From: Bradyrhizobium zhanjiangense
GTDB lineage: Bacteria > Pseudomonadota > Alphaproteobacteria > Rhizobiales > Xanthobacteraceae
Reading direction: 5' to 3'
NCBI RefSeq assembly: GCF_004114935.1
Contig: NZ_CP022221.1
Coordinates: 4,361,001-4,425,000 of the forward strand
Length of the DNA: 64,000 nt
The notes beneath the pieces were generated by a model. The model was given only the letters and a program-made list of their open reading frames with translations, did not search any database and was not told where the DNA came from. Positions 54,199 through 63,197 of the stretch are shown here, one piece after another (position 1 is the stretch's first letter; every line of letters begins with the position of its first letter). Both the position numbers and the translations under genes were made by a program.

Positions 54199-55935
54199 AT
54201 GGCGCGAGTTGAGAGACGGTTAGCGGCGGTGCTGGCAGCGGACGTTGCCGGTTATTCGCGGTTAATGGGCGCCGATGAGGTCGGCACGCTCGAAGCCCTT
54301 AAGGTCATCCGCCGCGAAATCGTCGATCCAGCCATTGCGGAGCACAAGGGCAGGATCGTCAAGACAACTGGCGATGGCCTCCTGGTCGAATTCGCCAGCG
54401 CCGTCGACGCGGTGACATGCGCCATGGCCGTTCAAGAGAAGATGGCCGGCCGGGAAGGACAGATTGCCTTTCGCATCGGCATCAACATCGGCGACATTAT
54501 CAGCGACGAAAACGACATCTTCGGTGATGGCGTGAATGTGGCCGCACGCGTTGAGAACGAGTGCGCACCAGGCGGCGTGTGTCTGTCGGGAAGTGCGTTC
54601 GAACAAGTCAGGGGAAAAACGACATTCGAGTTCGATGATCTAGGCGAACGATCGCTGAAGAACATCGATCGGGCGGTTCGACTATATGGGGTCAAACCTG
54701 CCAATGCGAAGCCAGCGACGGCGGAGAGCAATCGACTGCTGTCATTACCCGACAAACCTTCAATTGCGGTTCTGCCGTTTCAGAATATGTCCGGCGACCC
54801 GGAACAGGAGTACTTCGCCGATGGCATGGTGGAGGACATCATCACTGCGCTGTCGCGCTTCAAATGGCTGTTCGTGATCGCCCGCAATTCGACCTTCACG
54901 TACAAGGGGCGGTCCGTTGACATCAGGCAGGTTGGACGCGAACTGGGGGTTCGTTACGTGTTGGAAGGCAGTGTGCGACGGGCAGGCGACCGCGTACGGA
55001 TCACAGCGCAGCTGATTGACGCGGAGACCAGGGCCCATATCTGGGCAGATCGCTACGACCGCGCGCTCGACGACATCTTTGCCTTGCAGGACGAAATTAC
55101 CGTGAGCACTGTCGCCGCGATCGAGCCCAGCGTGCGTCAGGCCGAAATTGAACGGGCGAAGCGCAAACGGCCTGACAATCTCGACGCCTACGATCTCGTG
55201 TTACGTGCGACGCCGCTGGTGGATACTGGGATGCCGGAAGGCGCGTCGCAGGCAGTGCCACTCCTCGAGCGCGCACTTCTACTTGAGCCGAACTACGCGC
55301 TCGCGCACGGCCAAACGGCGTTTTGCAATGAAATACTGTATCTCCGAGCGGGAAGGCGTGAAGACAATCGCACGGCCGCGATAAGGTACGCGCATACTGC
55401 AGTGGCGCTTGGTCCCGACGATGCCCCGGCACTTGTCTACGCCGCAATCGCTATCGGTCTTGTCGAACATGACCGTATCTTGGCTCTGGAAACCTTCGAG
55501 GCCGCCCTGGCAATTTCCCCGTCGGCGGCGTGGGCCTATTCCTGGGGCGCGTTGATTTTGGGCTGGGGAGGGGAAGCCGAGCGCGCCATCGAATGGGGCG
55601 AGCGGGGTATCCGCCTTAGTCCATTCGATCCGTGGATTACCGCTGCGCTGCATGGCATTTGCATGGGCCATTTTCTTCGTGGACGCTATGAAGATGCCGC
55701 GGCGGCAGCGCAACGGGCCATTCGCAGCAAACCAGGCTTCAGCGTCTCGCACATGTTTCTGGCGGCGTCGCTTGCCAAACTCGGACGAATGGAAGATGCG
55801 AATGCAACCGCCGAGCGCGTGATGCAACTCCAGCCCAATTTCAGCAGCAATGGTCAGTGCTCCGCCATCGGCTGCGTGCCGTTGCTCGCAACACCCCTGA
55901 TCGAAGCAATGCGCGCTTCAGGTCTGCCTGAATAA
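54199..55935 (+). CDS. Class III adenylate cyclase with TPR-like tail
   Basis: The 578-residue product has an N-terminal class III cyclase domain (5-175) with metal-binding D15 (LAADVAGYSR) and D59 (KTTGDGLLVEF), then RIGINIGDI and DGVNVAARVENECAPGG. A middle region (about 185-300) has IAVLPFQNMSGDPEQEYFADGMVEDIITALSRF, found in many rhizobial cyclases. The C-terminal half is helical with TPR-like repeats (ALAISPSAAWAYSWGALI, RAIRSKPGFSVSHMFLAASLAKLGR). It probably makes cAMP in response to partner binding. ATG 54199 is preferred over the GTG at 54187. It stands alone. Confidence 0.88.
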   Translation: MARVERRLAAVLAADVAGYSRLMGADEVGTLEALKVIRREIVDPAIAEHKGRIVKTTGDGLLVEFASAVDAVTCAMAVQEKMAGREGQIAFRIGINIGDIISDENDIFGDGVNVAARVENECAPGGVCLSGSAFEQVRGKTTFEFDDLGERSLKNIDRAVRLYGVKPANAKPATAESNRLLSLPDKPSIAVLPFQNMSGDPEQEYFADGMVEDIITALSRFKWLFVIARNSTFTYKGRSVDIRQVGRELGVRYVLEGSVRRAGDRVRITAQLIDAETRAHIWADRYDRALDDIFALQDEITVSTVAAIEPSVRQAEIERAKRKRPDNLDAYDLVLRATPLVDTGMPEGASQAVPLLERALLLEPNYALAHGQTAFCNEILYLRAGRREDNRTAAIRYAHTAVALGPDDAPALVYAAIAIGLVEHDRILALETFEAALAISPSAAWAYSWGALILGWGGEAERAIEWGERGIRLSPFDPWITAALHGICMGHFLRGRYEDAAAAAQRAIRSKPGFSVSHMFLAASLAKLGRMEDANATAERVMQLQPNFSSNGQCSAIGCVPLLATPLIEAMRASGLPE

Positions 55936-56056
55936 CCGGGATCCGCCACCAGGCGGCCGATGCGTCAGCACAGTTGACTTTTAACCAAGGTTCCACAGGG
56001 CTAGGCTGCCAAGATTAATGATCGCGCTCCCGCCAGATGGTGAGAGGAGGCGTGGC

Positions 56057-56179
56057 ATGATCGAACAGCCGCACTTTGATGCGTATTCAATCCCAGCACG
56101 TATCTGCTTTACCGTTGCATTGCTTGGTTGTGCCGTACTGATCGCCGTGTTGGTTACGAGCGTCTACTTCCTGGAATAA
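56057..56179 (+). CDS. Small membrane protein of 40 residues
   Basis: A 40-residue frame starts MIEQPHFDAYSIPAR and continues with one hydrophobic helix (ICFTVALLGCAVLIAVLVTSVYFLE). GAGGAGG nine bases before the ATG is a strong site. It is too short for usual gene callers. Single-helix proteins of this size often modulate larger membrane proteins, but no partner is evident; it stands 122 bp after the cyclase and in the opposite direction to mdoH. Confidence 0.65.
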   Translation: MIEQPHFDAYSIPARICFTVALLGCAVLIAVLVTSVYFLE

Positions 56180-56371
56180 GGTGCTGGAGAACCTTCGCAA
56201 CGAACCAGGCTCGCGCCATCGGCATGGCGGCTGGGAGAAGGCTGACCGCCGGTTCCGACATTGCGGCCACCGGGTCCGCGAAGCCATCGATGGCGGCCAG
56301 AGAACGGCGACCGGTGGCTTGGTCTTTGCGCAGCGAAGCAATGCAGAGTGCGTCCTGCTTGCGCGGGCACT

Positions 56372-58540
56372 CTACCGACGATCCCGAATACTGGGCTCCC
56401 TATTCTTACCTGCGCGAGGCATCTCAAGGACCCTCTGGAGCAGCATGGGATGGCCAAGAACGGCGCGCAATTCCGGCCTTTCGAGCCATGCGACTGCATC
56501 CTCCAAGCTTTCGCATTCCTCGAGCTTGGTGGTTGCCGTCGCCAAAGGCACGTCGACGGCGCCAAATTTGCGCGGCCTGGCAAGCGATAGCGATCCCAAA
56601 TGCTGGCCTAGCAGTTCTGGATCCTGGCTGAGCTGGTGCAGGGCCCCGGTTATCGCTGTTGGCTCAGATGCGGCGAGTTCGTTTGCACGGAGCACCACAG
56701 CGGGCGGGTCGTTGGTTTCCGGCGTGGCAAAAAGTCCGGGCGTCTTCAGTCGTGCAGACGTCATGAGGCCCAACGGGATTGAAAGCAGAAGACCCAGCAC
56801 GACAGGCGACATCCAAAGCAGCAGCGGCAGAGAGACCGCGTAGGCACTGAGCAACAGGGCCAATCCGCAGAGCGTGGGGCCGACGAGCTTGCGATAGATT
56901 TCGCCTCGAGCCAGGTAGCCATCGCTTCGGCGCTGCACCTGCCAGCCCGCGTCCCGGCCAGCTAGAATTTCAAACACGGCCTTGGTCTGGAGGATCATCA
57001 TGCACGGAGCGATCAAAGCCGCAAGAAATGTCTCGCAAACGACTCCGGCCAATACGCGAGGATTCCCTGCGAATCCGATCCGCTCTCTTCGATTGCCGAT
57101 CAGCACCAGATAGGCCAGCAGCTTCGGCAGGATCAGAAGTCCCATGGTCGCTGCAAAGATCTGGGCGGCAAGCACCGGGTCCTGTTGCGGCCAGGTCGGA
57201 AACAAGCTGAAGCCTTTGGGAAAATATTCCGGTCGGATGAAGTGCGCCTGCAGTGCAATCAGCAGGCCGAGCACCAGGAATAGAAACCACAGCGGCGCGG
57301 TGACATAGGAGCCGATGCCTGTAAGCAAATGCAGCCGCGACACCCAGTGTAGCCCGCGCGCGGGCAACACAGCGAGATGCTGAAGGTTACCCTGGCACCA
57401 GCGACGATCTCTTGCCGCAAAGTCCAGCAGTGACGGCGGGGCTTCTTCGAAGCTGCCGCCGAGGGTCGGTGCCAGATAGATTGCCCAGCCCGCGCGGCGC
57501 ATCAACGCGGCCTCGACAAAATCATGGCTCAAGATGTGACCCCCGAAAGGCTTACGACCGCTCAGCTCCGGCAGGCCGGCCTCCGCAGCGAACGCCCGTA
57601 CCCGGATGATGGCGTTGTGGCCCCAGTAATTGCTGTCGCCACCGTGCCACCAAGCATTGCCGGCTGCAATGATGGGGCCGTAAACGCGCCCCGAAAATTG
57701 CTGCAGCCTACTGAACATTGTGCGCGCGTTGACGATGACCGGCTGCGTCTGGATCAGCGCAGCAGCGGGATGGGACTCCATCGCGTTGACAAGGCGAACT
57801 ATTGTGTCGCCTTCCATGAGGCTGTCCGCGTCGAGAACGATCATGTGATCATAGGCCGACCCAAACCTCATGACCCAGTCGGCGATATTGCCGGACTTGC
57901 GCGCGATGTTGTTGGAGCGATGCCGGTAGTACAGCCGAGCGGCGCCGCAGGCGCGGCGCAGCCGAATGAAGGTCAGCTCTTCACGAATCCAGATGTCGGG
58001 ATCGGTCGTATCGCTCAGTAAAAACCAGTCGAACTGGTCCCCATATCCGGTCGCTTGAACTGATTCATACATTGCGCGTAGCCGCGCCATGAGATGATGC
58101 GGGTCCTCATTATAGGTGGGTAGCAGCATGGCTGTGCGCGAGGTGATAGGAGGCAGTGAGCCCGTCGCATCGATCGGCAGAAAAGACCGGCTGCGCGTGA
58201 GCAGCACGAAAAATCCGGCGAGCGCGGACATGAAGGAGAGCGCGACCCATGCGAGCAGCACGAGGAAAAAGCCGAGCAGCACCGCCTCGAGAAAGGTTAC
58301 ACCGCCAACTTTCACCACGTCATACATGCCGTAGCCGCCGGCAAGCGTCAGCACCCCAGTCCCGACAAAAATAAAGAGGCGGCGAACCATCAAAGTGGTA
58401 CCCGAATGCACCGGCGACCGGTTAGCTTCAGTCGCGCGATCCAGCCGGCAAGGCAGCATCGGCAGCGGACTTTCCGGCGGCAGAAATGGGCTGCCAGGGG
58501 CGTTCGGCGAAGGCGTCGGCGACGGTCTCAGGGCGTCCAT
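56372..58540 (-). CDS. mdoH: MdoH/OpgH glucosyltransferase
   Basis: The 722-residue membrane enzyme makes the beta-glucan backbone of osmoregulated periplasmic glucans from UDP-glucose. It has N-terminal membrane helices (LFIFVGTGVLTLAGGYGMYDVV and LEAVLLGFFLVLLAWVALSF), a family 2 glycosyltransferase domain with TYNEDPHHLMARL, FLLSDTTDPDIW, VLDADSLMEGDT, SHDFVEAALMRRAGW and RDRRWCQGNLQH, then several more membrane helices. The start at 58540 overlaps the mdoG end by 13 nt, so translation is coupled. The tail after about 640 is soluble. Confidence 0.93.
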   Translation of the reverse strand: MDALRPSPTPSPNAPGSPFLPPESPLPMLPCRLDRATEANRSPVHSGTTLMVRRLFIFVGTGVLTLAGGYGMYDVVKVGGVTFLEAVLLGFFLVLLAWVALSFMSALAGFFVLLTRSRSFLPIDATGSLPPITSRTAMLLPTYNEDPHHLMARLRAMYESVQATGYGDQFDWFLLSDTTDPDIWIREELTFIRLRRACGAARLYYRHRSNNIARKSGNIADWVMRFGSAYDHMIVLDADSLMEGDTIVRLVNAMESHPAAALIQTQPVIVNARTMFSRLQQFSGRVYGPIIAAGNAWWHGGDSNYWGHNAIIRVRAFAAEAGLPELSGRKPFGGHILSHDFVEAALMRRAGWAIYLAPTLGGSFEEAPPSLLDFAARDRRWCQGNLQHLAVLPARGLHWVSRLHLLTGIGSYVTAPLWFLFLVLGLLIALQAHFIRPEYFPKGFSLFPTWPQQDPVLAAQIFAATMGLLILPKLLAYLVLIGNRRERIGFAGNPRVLAGVVCETFLAALIAPCMMILQTKAVFEILAGRDAGWQVQRRSDGYLARGEIYRKLVGPTLCGLALLLSAYAVSLPLLLWMSPVVLGLLLSIPLGLMTSARLKTPGLFATPETNDPPAVVLRANELAASEPTAITGALHQLSQDPELLGQHLGSLSLARPRKFGAVDVPLATATTKLEECESLEDAVAWLERPELRAVLGHPMLLQRVLEMPRAGKNREPSIRDRR

Positions 58541-60039
58541 CGATAGGTCCACACTTCGGAGACTGGCGCTTCGTTTTGCGCCAGGAAAGCTCGTAATTCG
58601 ATTGCGGCTTGCTTCTTGACCGAGCATTGGAAGCTCAGACGCCATCCGCCTGTCATGGGATTAGGTTGCGTGACGATGTTGCTGACTTCGGCTTTTGCAG
58701 CGGTCACCACGCCTTTGATGGTCTTGGCATCGATGCCTTTGAGTCGGTCCCCCATCAGTTCCAGCACGAACAATTTGCTATCGTCACCCCGGCTTCCGAT
58801 CCCCGTTCGCGTGAACCGTGCGAGCGCCTCCGGTTTGGGGGCGTCCGGCCCCCAGTGCAGCCGATAGGTGAAGATGTGTTCGCTTTTGGCTGTCAGCGGC
58901 TGCTTCGGTTGCCACAGCGCTGCGATGTTGTCGTGGACCTCCTCCTTGGTAGGTATCTCGAATAATTTCACTGCTCCTTCGCCCCAATCGCCGATCGGCT
59001 CGAACCATAAGCTTGGGCGCTTTTCGAAGTTGGATTCGAGGTCCTGATAGGCGAAGAAATTCCTCTCCCGCTGCATGAGGCCGAAGCCGCCCGGATTGAC
59101 GTCGGCAAAGCTGCTGACCTGCAGATCGTGCGGATTGTTCAGGGGACGCCAGAGTTGCTCACCTCTACCGTTGAAGATCGCAAGTCCATCCGAGTCGTGA
59201 ACCGCGGGGCGGAAATCGTCAAAATCTTTGCGATCGTTCGGCCCGAAGAAGAACATGCTGGTCATAGGCGCGAGCCCGGCATGCTCGATGTCTACCCGCG
59301 GATAGAGAGCCATCTCGACGTCGAAAACCGTGCTTTGGCCAGGCCGGATCGTGAATCGGTAGCTTGCGGCCGCACTCTTACTGTCCAGCAGCGCGTGTAC
59401 TACGATGGAAGAGGCATTCGGCACCGGCTTCTCCAGCCAGAAGGCCTTGAACGCCGGGAATTCTTCGCCCTTGCTCTCGCCGGTATCGATCGCTAGTCCG
59501 CGCGCGGACAGGCCATACGTCAGTCCTTTCGCGACTGCTCGGAAGTAACTGGCGCCCAGGAACACACAAACTTCATCGTAGTAATCCGGCCTGTTGATCG
59601 GAGCGTGAATGCGGAATCCGCTAAACCCGATGTCGACATCCGGCCATTGTCCGAGACCCTCTCCGAACGAGAAGTCGTCGCGCCGATACGGGATCGGCAT
59701 GAAGCTCCCGTTCACCACCTGAAAAATCTCGACCCGGTTCTTGTAGAAAAAGCCGCGGTGAAAAAATTGCACTTCGAACGGTAGCTTCTCATCACGCCAC
59801 AACGCCTTCTCAGGCCTGAAGCGAATTGATCGGTATTGATCGTAGTTGAGATTCTTCAGTGCATCCGGCAGCTTCTCGTCCGGAGGCTCGAACGATTTCG
59901 CGGCAAGGGCGCGGGCAAGCTCGCGCACGTAGGACGGGCTGAATGGCGGGGCGGAGCCCGTCTGAGCCTTCGCTGCACGCAGCAGCATGGTGGCAGCCGA
60001 GAAGGCAGCCGATGCGCGAAGGACTTGCCGGCGGTTCAC
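58528..60039 (-). CDS. mdoG: Periplasmic glucan biosynthesis protein MdoG/OpgD, Tat-exported
   Basis: The 503-residue protein opens with a twin-arginine signal (NRRQVLRASAAFSAATMLLRAAKAQ), so it is exported folded, as E. coli OpgD is. The mature part is the MdoG domain: FSPSYVRELARALAAKSFEPPD, FEVQFFHRGFFYKNRVEI, LGASYFRAVAKGLTYGLSARGLAIDT, APMTSMFFFGPNDR and FADVNPGGFGLMQRERNFFAYQDLE. OpgG/OpgD shape the glucan as it leaves the membrane. The frame starts with GTG at 60039 after GGGGAGA, because the first ATG lies within the signal. The end overlaps mdoH by 13 nt. Confidence 0.93.
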   Translation of the reverse strand: MNRRQVLRASAAFSAATMLLRAAKAQTGSAPPFSPSYVRELARALAAKSFEPPDEKLPDALKNLNYDQYRSIRFRPEKALWRDEKLPFEVQFFHRGFFYKNRVEIFQVVNGSFMPIPYRRDDFSFGEGLGQWPDVDIGFSGFRIHAPINRPDYYDEVCVFLGASYFRAVAKGLTYGLSARGLAIDTGESKGEEFPAFKAFWLEKPVPNASSIVVHALLDSKSAAASYRFTIRPGQSTVFDVEMALYPRVDIEHAGLAPMTSMFFFGPNDRKDFDDFRPAVHDSDGLAIFNGRGEQLWRPLNNPHDLQVSSFADVNPGGFGLMQRERNFFAYQDLESNFEKRPSLWFEPIGDWGEGAVKLFEIPTKEEVHDNIAALWQPKQPLTAKSEHIFTYRLHWGPDAPKPEALARFTRTGIGSRGDDSKLFVLELMGDRLKGIDAKTIKGVVTAAKAEVSNIVTQPNPMTGGWRLSFQCSVKKQAAIELRAFLAQNEAPVSEVWTYRWTP

Positions 60040-60183
60040 GCTTGCGTCTCCCCGTTCAAAACAGGTGGGGAAACGGCCTATGTTCTCCGGAGTTCCATGC
60101 GGGTAAGGGGATGTGACACCGCTGACTCCAGAAAAAAATGTGCGGACGGACTCAGGAGAGGGTCTGCAGCAATGGCAGAACGG

Positions 60184-60252
60184 TCCTGGATTGCTTCGTC
60201 GCACCAGCGACAAAATTGCTTTGCAATATTGTCGCGGGCTCCTCGCAATGAC
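60184..60252. repeat. Family A repeat, one-armed copy 5
   Basis: Only the right half is present (CCTGGATTGCTTCGTCGC ... CTCCTCGCAATGACG), with an internal insertion around GACAAAATTGCTTTGC. The left half is missing. It is next to the family E copy. Confidence 0.8.
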
Positions 60253-60285
60253 GGCGTGGAGAAATGGTAGCGCGTCAATTTCTGT

Positions 60286-60450
60286 CTCGTGCCCCGGACG
60301 CAGCGCGGCGCCTCTTCAGCGGTACGCTGCTGAGCCGGGGCCCATGTATCAGCATCGCGTTGTGTTGCTTCCTGGGTCCCGGCTCTGCGGCGCAGCGCGA
60401 CCGGACGATGCTACGCATCGCCTAGGCTGTATCACGTTCGGGACACGACA
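60286..60450. repeat. Palindromic intergenic repeat, family E, copy 2
   Basis: CTCGTGCCCCGGACGCAGCG on the left, CTGGGTCCCGGCTCTGCG in the middle and TTCGGGACACGACA on the right match the copy at 44226. It runs to within 20 bp of the rpmG terminator. Confidence 0.85.
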
Positions 60451-60468
60451 GGGGTCGCAAAATAAAAA

Positions 60469-60488
60469 CGGGGCCCGAAAGGGCCCCG
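60469..60488 (-). terminator. Rho-independent terminator of rpmG
   Basis: CGGGGCCC and GGGCCCCG form an 8-bp GC stem around GAAA; on the minus strand it is followed by TTTTTATTTT. It lies 27 bp past the rpmG stop. Confidence 0.9.
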
Positions 60489-60514
60489 CAAAACTCTTCA
60501 ACGCTCAGCCGATC

Positions 60515-60682
60515 TTACTTGATCTTGGCTTCGCGGAATTCGACGTGCTTGCGCGCGACCGGATCGTACTTCTTCTTGACCAGCTTGTCGGTCATGGTGC
60601 GCGAATTCTTCTTGGCGACGTAGTAGAAGCCGGTGTCAGCCGAGGACACGAGCTTGACCTTGATGGTGACCGCTTTGGCCAT
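60515..60682 (-). CDS. rpmG: Ribosomal protein L33
   Basis: The 55-residue protein is read directly from the minus strand: it starts [19 protein letters not shown] and ends [13 protein letters not shown]. It matches the L33 family (basic, beta-rich) and lacks the CxxC zinc pairs of the C+ variant, so it is the zinc-independent type. Its order with NUDIX, DUF983 and rnr is common in Alphaproteobacteria. A strong terminator follows. Confidence 0.96.
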   Translation of the reverse strand: MAKAVTIKVKLVSSADTGFYYVAKKNSRTMTDKLVKKKYDPVARKHVEFREAKIK

Positions 60683-60806
60683 GTTCAGAACCTCAGGAAT
60701 AAAGGGAATCTGGAGCCGGCCAAACGGCCCGCGTTGGCCGGCAACCTAGCCAGAAACCGTCTGATGTCAAGGTTTTGGGGCCGGAAATCTACCCGAAACG
60801 GCCCCA

Positions 60807-62132
60807 TTATGCCTCAAAGAACCGATTTTTCGGCCGCGGCAGGCCCAGATTCTCCCTCAAAGTGGGCCCTTCATACTCTTTGCGGAAAATCCCGCGGCGC
60901 TGCAGCTCCGGCACGACCTTGTCGACGAAATCGTCGAGGCCGGCGGGCAGGAACGGGAACATGATGTTGAAGCCGTCCGAGCCGAGCCCGACCAGCCATT
61001 CCTCCATCTGGTCGGCGATGGTCTTGGCGGTGCCGACGAAGGACAGCCCGCCATAGCCGCCGACGCGCTGGGCGAGCTGGCGGACGGTGAGCTTCTCGCG
61101 CGCGGCGAGATCGACCATGCGCTGGCGGCCGCTCTTGCTGGCGTTGGTCTCGGGGATGTCCGGGAGAGGGCCGTCCGGATCGAAGCCCGAGGCATCGGTA
61201 CCGAGAATGACGGACAGCGAGGCGATGGCGCTGTCGTAATGCACGCGGCTGTCGAGCAGCGCGCGCTTCTCCTTGGCTTCATCGACGCTGTCGCCGACCA
61301 CGACGAAGGCGCCGGGCAGGATCTTGAGGTGCTCAGGATCGCGGCCGACCTTCTCCATGCGACCTTTGATGTCGGCATAGAGCTTTTGGCCGTCGGCGAG
61401 GCTGCCGCCGCCGGTGAACACGGCTTCCGCGGTCTCGGCGGCGAGCTGCTTGCCGTCTTCGGACGCGCCGGCCTGCACGATCACCGGCCAGCCCTGCACC
61501 GGGCGGGCGATGTTGAGCGGACCGCGCACTTTGAGATATTTGCCGTTGTGGTCGAGCGTGTGCATCTTCGCGGGATCGAAGAACAGGCCGCTCTCGACGT
61601 CGCGCACGAACGCATCGTCGGCGAAGGAGTCCCAGAGGCCGGTGACGACGTCGTAGAATTCGCGGGCGCGCCTGTAGCGCTCGGCGTGCTCCATGTGATC
61701 GTCGAGGCCGAAATTCAGCGCCGCGTCCGGATTCGAGGTGGTGACGATATTCCAGCCGGCGCGGCCGCCGCTGATGTGATCGAGCGAGGCGAAGCGGCGC
61801 GCGACGTGATAGGGCTCGTCGAACGTGGTCGAGCCCGTCGCGATCAGGCCGATGCGCTCGGTGACGGCGGACAGCGCCGACAGCAGCGTGAACGGCTCGA
61901 ACGACGTCACCGTGTGGCTGCGCTTGAGCGCATTGATCGGCATGTTCAAGACGGCGAGGTGATCGGCCATGAAGAAGGCATCGAACTTGCCGGCCTCGAG
62001 CTTTTGGATCAGCTGCTTGATGTGACTGATGTTGAAATTGGCGTCGGGCCAGGCGCCGGGATAGCGCCAGGCGCCGGTGTGGATGCTGATCGGGCGCATG
62101 AACGCGCCAAGCTTGAGTTGCCGTTGTGCCAT
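60807..62132 (-). CDS. LLM-class flavin-dependent monooxygenase (NtaA/SnaA/DszA family)
   Basis: The 441-residue product matches FMN-dependent two-component monooxygenases: LKLGAFMRPISIHTGAWRYPGAWPDANFN at the start, FMADHLAVLN, LDHISGGRAGWNIVTTSNPDAALNFG in the middle, then GPLNIARPVQGWPVIVQAGASEDG. Such enzymes use FMNH2 from a separate reductase to oxidise substrates such as nitrilotriacetate, EDTA, sulfones or sulfonates. The start at 62132 fits the family length; 62171 adds 13 residues. The reductase is not adjacent, and the gene stands between rpmG and the NUDIX gene. Confidence 0.9.
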   Translation of the reverse strand: MAQRQLKLGAFMRPISIHTGAWRYPGAWPDANFNISHIKQLIQKLEAGKFDAFFMADHLAVLNMPINALKRSHTVTSFEPFTLLSALSAVTERIGLIATGSTTFDEPYHVARRFASLDHISGGRAGWNIVTTSNPDAALNFGLDDHMEHAERYRRAREFYDVVTGLWDSFADDAFVRDVESGLFFDPAKMHTLDHNGKYLKVRGPLNIARPVQGWPVIVQAGASEDGKQLAAETAEAVFTGGGSLADGQKLYADIKGRMEKVGRDPEHLKILPGAFVVVGDSVDEAKEKRALLDSRVHYDSAIASLSVILGTDASGFDPDGPLPDIPETNASKSGRQRMVDLAAREKLTVRQLAQRVGGYGGLSFVGTAKTIADQMEEWLVGLGSDGFNIMFPFLPAGLDDFVDKVVPELQRRGIFRKEYEGPTLRENLGLPRPKNRFFEA

Positions 62133-62241
62133 CGCCCGGTGTCCGTTTTGGGTGTCGTTGGGGAAAGACATAGGCACGCGGCGGAACTCCGCCATTGGCG
62201 GCGGCGGGAAGATTATTTTGTTTTTTGCAGATCTCTCAGCA

Positions 62242-62397
62242 CGTCATTCCGGGGCGCGCCTCTTGGCGCGAGCTATGATGCGCAATCGCGCATCTGAGAA
62301 TCCATCGAGCCGCAGACACGGTGGATGAATGGATTCCGGGATCGCGCTGCGCGCGCCCCGGAATGACCAGTGGAGAGAGGCGCGCCCCGGAATGACG
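62242..62397. repeat. Palindromic intergenic repeat, family C, copy 2
   Basis: CGTCATTCCGGGGCGCGCC and CGCCCCGGAATGACC form the outer arms, followed by a second partial right arm (GCGCGCCCCGGAATGACGG), so the element is enlarged. An insertion lies inside the left part (CTATGATGCGCAATCGCGC). It ends 16 bp before the NUDIX gene stop. Confidence 0.87.
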
Positions 62398-62413
62398 GAG
62401 AGGGGAGCGCCGA

Positions 62414-63166
62414 TCAGCTCAAAACATCCTTTTGCATCTTGCCGCCGTAGAAATGGAAGAACGGCACCGGCGCATCGTGGCGGAGCGGGCCGCTGGCAAG
62501 GCGGGTGTCGAGCTCGTTGAGCACGTTGCGCGTCATCGGATGCAGATCCGCGAGCGGTTTTGAGCCGAGCTCGACCCAGACCAGCTCGACCAGCTCGGCA
62601 TCGGCATGGATCACGCCGTCGACGCGGTGAGTGATCGCGGAGGCATCCGCCGTGAAGAAGCGCGTATCGAAGCGCTTGACGCGGCCGGGCGGGGTGATGG
62701 CGCGGGCGATCAGGAACAGGCCGGATGGGTCGGGCAGGAGGCCGGCATCCGCGAATGGCTTCCAGGGGCCTTCGAGCTTGGGCACCTTGCCCTCCGCTTG
62801 GCGGCCGAGGCACAGACCAGTCTCCTCGCAGGCTTCGCGGATCGCAGCAATGGCGAGCGACTTCGCGCGCGAGGCCGGGGTCTTCGGGCTGCCCTTGGCG
62901 AGATTGGCTTCGAGCTCCGTGGTGATAGGGGCGGCGCAGGGCACGCGATAATCGGCCTTGTCGACGCGGCCGCCGGGGAAGACGAACTTTCCGGGCATGA
63001 ACACCACCTTGTCGTGGCGCTTGCCGACCAGCACTTTCGGAATGGGCCCGCTGCGATCGACCAGGATCAGCGTCGCCGCATCCCTCGGGCGAAAATAGGG
63101 ATGGTGGTCGGCTTCCTTCTCATCGTGAACCTTGGCCTTCTCCACTGCTTGCGCAATATCCGTCAT
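62414..63166 (-). CDS. NUDIX hydrolase
   Basis: The 250-residue protein has an unusual NUDIX box: FVFPGGRVDKAD at 61-72, then about 37 residues (the ANLAKGSPKTPASRAKSL segment) before REACEETG at 110-117. The insertion between the halves is like that of the NUDT19/CoA-type hydrolases. It hydrolyses a nucleoside diphosphate linked to another group, with Mg2+ bound by the E residues of the REACEETG helix. GAGGAT precedes the ATG at 63166; the TTG frame at 63178 adds four residues. Confidence 0.88.
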   Translation of the reverse strand: MTDIAQAVEKAKVHDEKEADHHPYFRPRDAATLILVDRSGPIPKVLVGKRHDKVVFMPGKFVFPGGRVDKADYRVPCAAPITTELEANLAKGSPKTPASRAKSLAIAAIREACEETGLCLGRQAEGKVPKLEGPWKPFADAGLLPDPSGLFLIARAITPPGRVKRFDTRFFTADASAITHRVDGVIHADAELVELVWVELGSKPLADLHPMTRNVLNELDTRLASGPLRHDAPVPFFHFYGGKMQKDVLS

Positions 63167-63197
63167 ATCCTCACCCAAACCGTTTTTTGCTTCTTAC

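Larger units (their letters stand above)
60040..60514. other. Intergenic region with stacked repeats
   Basis: 475 bp between the mdoG start and the rpmG end. It holds a one-armed family A copy (60184-60252), a family E copy (60286-60450) and the rpmG terminator (60469-60488). No credible gene is present; frames here arise from the repeats. The mdoG promoter must lie within or beside these repeats. Confidence 0.7.
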
